A DNA stretch of 64,000 bases, from NCBI RefSeq assembly GCF_002015035.1, contig NZ_MUXY01000007.1:1-64000 (forward strand). The letters run 5' to 3'. Within the stretch, counting starts at the first letter, position 1; every line of letters starts with the position of its first letter. Under the pieces are notes generated by a model that ran no database searches, was not told where the DNA came from, and saw nothing but the letters and a program-made list of their open reading frames with translations. Of this stretch, positions 59,426 through 64,000 are shown piece after piece. This stretch comes from Haemophilus parahaemolyticus. GTDB lineage: Bacteria; Pseudomonadota; Gammaproteobacteria; Enterobacterales; Pasteurellaceae. The position numbers were made by a program, and so were the translations under genes.

Positions 59426-60498
59426 AAACAATCTGTTTCTTTTGTGGTAACTTAAATAATGCAGGCGGTACAGAGCGTGTTGCCACTTCTATTGCAAATG
59501 CTTTAGCTGAGAAGGGTTACAATATTTTGATGTTAAATTTATGGGAAGGAGATAAACCTTTCTTTTATTTAAACAAAAAAATCAAGAGCTCTCAGCTATA
59601 TTCACAACGTGTTTCATTTTCTAAACAATATTTGCAAACCATATTGAAGTTAAGAATTTTTTTAAAAGAGAATCAAGTAGATACTTTAGTTGTTGTTGAA
59701 TCAATGCTATCGCTTTTTTCCTTGCCAGCTAAGATTGGATTAGTGATAAATCATATCACCTGGGAGCATTTTAATTATAATGTTACTCTTGGACAAAAAG
59801 GACGAGCACTCTCTCGTCATTTATCTCGCTTATTTTCAAATAAAATTGTGACTTTAACAGAAGCAGATAAACAAATTTGGGAAAAGAAAACCATTGGTAA
59901 GGCAGAAATTATAGCAATCTCTAATCCTTCCCCCTATGCTATTTCAGATCATATTCCTTCTCAAATGAATAAGACGGTTCTGGCAGTTGGTAGATTAACT
60001 TATCAAAAAGGTTTTGATCTTCTTATTCAAGCTTGGAAATTAGTTAAAAATGAACCGCACTTTTCAGAGTGGAAATTAAATATTGTTGGTGATGGCGAAG
60101 ACAAGGCTAATTTGATGAAATCTATTGATGTATTCAATTTAGGCAATAGTGTTACGTTATTTCCTTTTTCTTATAATATTAATGAATTCTATTTAGAGGC
60201 ATCATTGTACTGTATGTCTTCTAGATTTGAAGGTTTGCCCATGGTTCTTATAGAAGCTCAAAGTTTTGGGTTGCCAATAGTCTCTTTTAATTGTGATACC
60301 GGACCAAGCGAAATTCTTGATCATAATAAATCAGGTTTTTTATGTAAGCCAGAAGATGTTTCTGATTTAGCACTAAAACTAAAAGCATTAATGAGCTTAT
60401 CTGAACAAGAGTATAATGGTATGGTTTCTTATGCTAAAAAATCTGTTAGTAAGTTTGCTTTAGATAAGATTGCGGATAAATGGGAAGAGATTGTATAA
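59422..60498 (+). CDS. glycosyltransferase family 4
   Basis: A 358-residue GT-B enzyme. FCGNLNNAGGTERVATSIAN is the N-terminal glycine loop. The donor-binding C-terminal domain has VGRLTYQKGFDLLIQAW and the E-x7-E motif in FEGLPMVLIEAQ. It resembles galactosyltransferases of O-antigen and amylovoran clusters. ATGA overlap with the preceding gene and direct abutment with the next indicate tight coupling. Confidence 0.88.
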   Translation: MKTICFFCGNLNNAGGTERVATSIANALAEKGYNILMLNLWEGDKPFFYLNKKIKSSQLYSQRVSFSKQYLQTILKLRIFLKENQVDTLVVVESMLSLFSLPAKIGLVINHITWEHFNYNVTLGQKGRALSRHLSRLFSNKIVTLTEADKQIWEKKTIGKAEIIAISNPSPYAISDHIPSQMNKTVLAVGRLTYQKGFDLLIQAWKLVKNEPHFSEWKLNIVGDGEDKANLMKSIDVFNLGNSVTLFPFSYNINEFYLEASLYCMSSRFEGLPMVLIEAQSFGLPIVSFNCDTGPSEILDHNKSGFLCKPEDVSDLALKLKALMSLSEQEYNGMVSYAKKSVSKFALDKIADKWEEIV

Positions 60499-61848
60499 AT
60501 GTCATTTTATGTAAAGAATAATAATATTATTCTATTAGTTTTTTTAGTTTTTATATATTTAGTTTCGTTAGCTTCACTATATTTTGTTAGTTACGATGAC
60601 TATATTATTTCATTTTCTTTTTTTCTAGCAATTTCTTTAATTTTTACTTTTGGGATTTTAAATAGGGATAGGATATTTTCATTAAAGTATATTTATATTT
60701 ATGGATTTGTTTTATTTATTGGTGGGAGATTTATTGCGTATTTACTTAATGAAAATATAAATGTTTTTAAATTTGATTTTGGTTTGGTATATGACTTAGA
60801 TTCTAGTTTTGATAAGTTTTATATATTCACATTAGTGTATGGTTCAATTTTTTTCTTTATGTTTGCTAATGTCATTAATAGAAATAATTTTATAGACCTT
60901 GGTATAAGGCCATTCTTATTTAATAAAAGTTTAATATATATTGTTACTCTATTTTTATGTTGTTTTTTACTGAAGGATAACTTGGCTAATATTTCTCTTT
61001 CCTTATCAAAAGGATATTTATCACTATATAGTGCTCAATCTGAACAATATTCAACTCCTTTATCTCTAATTGTTAGTGCGGTATTAATTTCAATGATAGG
61101 ATTACTATATATAGAAAATAGTCATCATATGCGATTTAAAATGATTATTATATTTTTTATATTTGTACAATTATTAACAATTATTACTGGTTCTAGAGGC
61201 GGTTTTGTTAGTGTTATATTACTTTCTGGGTGGCTCTTTCTAAGAGAAAAAAGATTTTCACTAAAATCTGCTTTTTTATTAACTATGTTTGCTATTTCTC
61301 TAGTTATTTTTGTTAATATGTTATTAAGTTTTTCGAGTAGAAGTAGCGAGGAAGGGGGTATTTTAGAAATTATTACAAATAACCTAAATAATCAAGGCAT
61401 TAGTCTTATGGTTTTTGACTTAAGTACTAGAATACAAGACTATCCTTTTCCTGCATTTTTAAAAACAATTATACCTGGTAGTCAGCTATTCTTTCATTAT
61501 TTTATAGGGGATGTTCAAGTTTATGATGTAAGTTTTCCTCATTATCTTACTTTTATTTCAGCACCAGATTTGTATGACGAAGGGTATGGCTTTGGTTGGG
61601 CTTTGTTATCTGATTTTTATGTTTTCTCATTCTCAAATCTAGCATTATTTTTTATGCTTAATTTTTTATGGGGAAGGTTAATTTATAAATTAGATAACTA
61701 TGATAAAAAATCATATTATAAAGGTTTATCATTTATTTTTGCTACTCAAATTTTTATGATAAGCAGAGCATCTATATCAACATTGATTGCTTGTTCGGTT
61801 ATTTATAGCATTTTTTATTTAATCTTCTTCAGAGCTAGAAAAAAATGA
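60499..61848 (+). CDS. wzy: Wzy-type O-antigen polymerase
   Basis: A 449-residue protein with about 12 membrane spans and a large polar loop at about 285-370. It has the TGSRGGFVSVILL segment seen in O-antigen polymerases. It would polymerise flipped repeat units in the periplasm. Very AT-rich. Its end (AGA AAA AAA TGA) overlaps the next ATG. Called from topology and context; sequence-level recognition is weak, as usual for Wzy. Confidence 0.75.
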   Translation: MSFYVKNNNIILLVFLVFIYLVSLASLYFVSYDDYIISFSFFLAISLIFTFGILNRDRIFSLKYIYIYGFVLFIGGRFIAYLLNENINVFKFDFGLVYDLDSSFDKFYIFTLVYGSIFFFMFANVINRNNFIDLGIRPFLFNKSLIYIVTLFLCCFLLKDNLANISLSLSKGYLSLYSAQSEQYSTPLSLIVSAVLISMIGLLYIENSHHMRFKMIIIFFIFVQLLTIITGSRGGFVSVILLSGWLFLREKRFSLKSAFLLTMFAISLVIFVNMLLSFSSRSSEEGGILEIITNNLNNQGISLMVFDLSTRIQDYPFPAFLKTIIPGSQLFFHYFIGDVQVYDVSFPHYLTFISAPDLYDEGYGFGWALLSDFYVFSFSNLALFFMLNFLWGRLIYKLDNYDKKSYYKGLSFIFATQIFMISRASISTLIACSVIYSIFYLIFFRARKK

Positions 61849-64000
61849 AAATATTATTACTCATTACAGGATTAGGCATTGGCGGAGCAGAAAAACAAGT
61901 TTGCGATTTAGTAGATAAGTTTGTTCAGCTAGGCCATCAAGTTAAATTAATTTCTCTGAGCAAAGCGTTTTCTGAACAAACTCTTCCGAAAAATAATCAG
62001 ATAGAAATAAGTTATCTCAATATGACTAAAGATCCATTAAGTTTAGTGAGAGCTTATTTTCAGTTAAGAAATGAGATTAAAGCTTTTAAACCGGATGTTA
62101 TTCACTCTCATATGTTTCATGCTAATTTAATGGCAAGACTTATAAGATTATCAACTAAAGTTGATCGACTTATTTGCACTGCCCATAGTAAAAATGAAGG
62201 TGGAGCATTAAGAATGAGTTTATATCGTTTTACTAATTTTCTCTCTGATCTTAATACCAATGTAAGCCAAGATGCTGTTAATGCTTTCATAGAGAAGAAA
62301 GCGGTTAAAAAAGGTCAAATGATTACAATAGAAAATGGTATAGATACTTCTCTCTTTAAAAAAGATAATACTATAAGAGAAAATATACAGTTATCTTTGT
62401 CGCCAATAAAAAATGATTATGTATTTTTAGCAATTGGACGATTAACTGATCCTAAAGATTATCCTAATTTACTTAAAGCATTTTCAATAGTGAATAAACA
62501 AAAGCCGAATACTTGTTTATTGATAGCGGGTATTGGGGAATTAGAGCAAGAATTAAAACAATACACTGTTCAATTGGGTATCTCTGAAAAAGTATCTTTT
62601 TTAGGATTGAGGCGTGATATTAATCAATTAATGAATATTGCGGATACTTATGTTATGTCTTCGCATTTTGAAGGATTACCGCTTGTAATCGGTGAGGCAA
62701 TGGCAACAGAAAATGTGGTTATTGCTACTGATTGTGGTGGAACACGCGAAGTGATAGGCGATAATGGTTTCCTTGTGCCGATTCGAAATAGCGAAGCTTT
62801 AGCAAATGCAATGCTACAATCAATGGATTTAACAGAAAAAGAGCGATCAATTTTAGGCAAGAAATCGCGAGAACATATTCTTAAGTATTATTCATTGGAT
62901 GCTGTTGTAAACAAATGGTTAGTTTTATATCAAAAAAAAATGAAAAAGAAAATTGCAATTATCGTGAATGAGGTTTCGACTTTATTACATTTTAGAAAAG
63001 AATTAGTACTTGACCTTGTAAAAGAAGGCTACGAAGTTTTCTGCTTGGCGGAAGGGTATGAAGCTTCTACTAAAGAAATCATTGTCAGCTGGGGAGCAAA
63101 ACCAGTTGAGCATAATTTAAAAAGAAGTAACCTTAATCCTTTAGCAGATATTATTGAAGTATTCAAACTTAGAAAAGCATTGAAAGAGATTGCCCCAGAT
63201 ATTGTACTAACTTGTTTTGTAAAACCTGTAATTTTTGCTTCTTTAGCGGCAAAATTGGCAGGTATTAAAAAGCGGGTAGGAATGATTGAAGGCTTAGGCT
63301 ATGCTTTCACACCTTCCACTGAGAAGAAAGGATTAAAAGCTAAAATTATTAAATTTTTGCAAATACAACTCTATAAGATCGCATTACCGACATTAGATAA
63401 AGTGTTATTCTTAAATCCTGATGATCAGAGAGATCTTTTAATTGAGAATAATATTAAGGTTAAGTCTACAGAAATATTAGGTGGCATCGGCGTAAATTTA
63501 AATTATTATCGCTATTCTGAACCTAAAATTAAAAATGATGTTTCATTTATTTTTTTAGGTCGATTATTAAGAGAAAAGGGAATTTTTGAATTTTTAGAGG
63601 CAGCTAAGGTTGTTAAAAAAGAGAAACCGAATACCCAATTTCTTGTATTAGGACAAATTGATAAACAAAATCCTACTGCAATGTCAGAAGAAAAATTACA
63701 AGAGTATATTGATGCCAATATCATTGAATATTTAGGATATGTAAAAAACGTTCCAGATTATATTGAAAAAACAGATGTTTTTGTGCTCCCTTCTTATCGA
63801 GAAGGCGTGCCAAAAAGCACGCAAGAAGCAATGGCGATGGGCAAGGTCATTTTAACCACGGATGTACCAGGTTGTAGAGAAACTGTAGTTGATGGTGTGA
63901 ATGGTTTCTTAGTGCCACTTTTCTCTGCTGAAAAATTAGCTGAAAAGATGCTTGAGTTAATTAATAAACCTATTCTTGTTCGTACAATGGGCATTGAAAG
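61845..64000 (+). CDS. tandem fused GT4 glycosyltransferases, open at window end
   Basis: One uninterrupted frame from the ATG at 61845 to the window edge, at least 718 codons. Residues 1-365 are a complete GT4 enzyme: ITGLGIGGAEKQVCDLVDKF, then AIGRLTDPKDYPNLL and E-x7-E in FEGLPLVIGEAM. Its natural end (KWLVLYQKK) runs through CAA AAA AAA into ATG AAA AAG AAA, the start of a second GT4 domain. That half has GRLLREKGIFEFLEAAK and E-x7-E in YREGVPKSTQEAM. Single GT4 enzymes are about 350-400 residues, so this equals two whole enzymes. The A9 tract at the joint suggests a one-base insertion or slippage site. The start overlaps the wzy stop (ATGA). Confidence 0.8.
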   Translation, partial: MKILLLITGLGIGGAEKQVCDLVDKFVQLGHQVKLISLSKAFSEQTLPKNNQIEISYLNMTKDPLSLVRAYFQLRNEIKAFKPDVIHSHMFHANLMARLIRLSTKVDRLICTAHSKNEGGALRMSLYRFTNFLSDLNTNVSQDAVNAFIEKKAVKKGQMITIENGIDTSLFKKDNTIRENIQLSLSPIKNDYVFLAIGRLTDPKDYPNLLKAFSIVNKQKPNTCLLIAGIGELEQELKQYTVQLGISEKVSFLGLRRDINQLMNIADTYVMSSHFEGLPLVIGEAMATENVVIATDCGGTREVIGDNGFLVPIRNSEALANAMLQSMDLTEKERSILGKKSREHILKYYSLDAVVNKWLVLYQKKMKKKIAIIVNEVSTLLHFRKELVLDLVKEGYEVFCLAEGYEASTKEIIVSWGAKPVEHNLKRSNLNPLADIIEVFKLRKALKEIAPDIVLTCFVKPVIFASLAAKLAGIKKRVGMIEGLGYAFTPSTEKKGLKAKIIKFLQIQLYKIALPTLDKVLFLNPDDQRDLLIENNIKVKSTEILGGIGVNLNYYRYSEPKIKNDVSFIFLGRLLREKGIFEFLEAAKVVKKEKPNTQFLVLGQIDKQNPTAMSEEKLQEYIDANIIEYLGYVKNVPDYIEKTDVFVLPSYREGVPKSTQEAMAMGKVILTTDVPGCRETVVDGVNGFLVPLFSAEKLAEKMLELINKPILVRTMGIE
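62932..62940 (+). repeat. A9 homopolymer at the joint of the fused glycosyltransferases
   Basis: Nine A residues followed by TGAAAAAG. With nine A the two enzymes are in one frame. With eight A the upstream frame would read CAA AAA AAA TGA and stop, while ATG AAA AAG would still start the second enzyme, recreating the ATGA overlap used at 59422 and 61845. Confidence 0.85.
62940..64000 (+). CDS. second GT4 glycosyltransferase domain (internal start, partial)
   Basis: From the internal ATG at 62940 the sequence encodes the start of a complete GT4 enzyme (MKKKIAIIVNEVSTLLHFRK), 353 codons to the window edge. It has an acceptor domain rich in Lys and the donor domain FLGRLLREKGIFEF, followed by VPGCRETVVDGVNGFLVP. 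It resembles PglA/CapM-like transferases. It may be translated from its own start, as the tail of the fusion, or both. No convincing ribosome site precedes this ATG apart from the A tract. Confidence 0.5.
   Translation, partial: MKKKIAIIVNEVSTLLHFRKELVLDLVKEGYEVFCLAEGYEASTKEIIVSWGAKPVEHNLKRSNLNPLADIIEVFKLRKALKEIAPDIVLTCFVKPVIFASLAAKLAGIKKRVGMIEGLGYAFTPSTEKKGLKAKIIKFLQIQLYKIALPTLDKVLFLNPDDQRDLLIENNIKVKSTEILGGIGVNLNYYRYSEPKIKNDVSFIFLGRLLREKGIFEFLEAAKVVKKEKPNTQFLVLGQIDKQNPTAMSEEKLQEYIDANIIEYLGYVKNVPDYIEKTDVFVLPSYREGVPKSTQEAMAMGKVILTTDVPGCRETVVDGVNGFLVPLFSAEKLAEKMLELINKPILVRTMGIE

Overview
This window is chromosomal DNA from a member of the Pasteurellaceae. The protein content is Haemophilus/Actinobacillus-like, and the sequence is studded with the ACAAGCGGTC uptake signal (for example at 21046 and 51204). 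That signal is the 'Apl' subtype of DNA uptake sequence known from Actinobacillus pleuropneumoniae, Mannheimia haemolytica and [Haemophilus] ducreyi. I would place it in that clade but cannot name a species. Core genes look moderately AT-rich; the accessory stretches at about 13.7-14.6 kb and 57-62 kb are clearly more AT-rich.

Layout. 0-3.7 kb: a DinJ/YafQ toxin-antitoxin pair, a Slam-type outer-membrane protein, a small lipoprotein and dapF. 3.8-13.6 kb: dcuB, then crcB, an MFS transporter and slyX opposite fkpA; a YheO-like regulator with tusDCB; fmt; yigZ-trkH-hemG; mscL. 13.7-14.6 kb: a decayed island with the wreck of a peptide/bacteriocin ABC exporter. 14.8-25.2 kb: frdABCD, a YgjV-like gene, epmA, lptM, lysA, an OPT transporter and fumC. 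25.3-29.1 kb: an unknown lipoprotein, hldD, def, dprA. 29.2-34.7 kb: secE-nusG, rplKA, a second and unusually long Dcu transporter, rplJL. 34.8-38.9 kb: a three-gene O-acetyltransferase-type operon. 39.1-47.7 kb: the spc and alpha ribosomal operons from rplN to rplQ. 47.8-56 kb: azoR, an orphan citC, gph, a duplicated tRNA-Leu/tRNA-Gly pair, a YfcZ/YiiS-family gene, hemB, tatABC, corA, erpA. 56.2 kb to the end: an O-antigen-type polysaccharide locus (wzz, wzx-like, glycosyltransferases, wzy-like), still open at the window edge.

How genes work together. Two Dcu carriers, fumarase C and fumarate reductase form a fumarate-respiring, succinate-exporting module. CRP-like sites lie in front of frdA, fumC and the second dcu gene, and an FNR-like site lies in front of the first. 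Lysine and diaminopimelate synthesis (lysA, dapF), LPS assembly (lptM, hldD, O-antigen locus) and translation machinery make up much of the rest.

Most interesting signals. (1) Two glycosyltransferase genes at the end of the window are fused in frame across an A9 tract; with A8 they would be two genes overlapping by ATGA, like their neighbours. (2) A T10 tract lies between -35 and -10 elements in front of an unknown lipoprotein. (3) Four TTTTTTG heptamers lie just before wzz. (4) A bacteriocin-exporter remnant has an internal deletion and a stop codon in the LSGGQ motif. (5) A small RNA candidate precedes fumC. (6) A Dcu transporter carries an inserted domain of about 95 residues. (7) Ribosomal operons are broken at both sides of the acetyltransferase operon.
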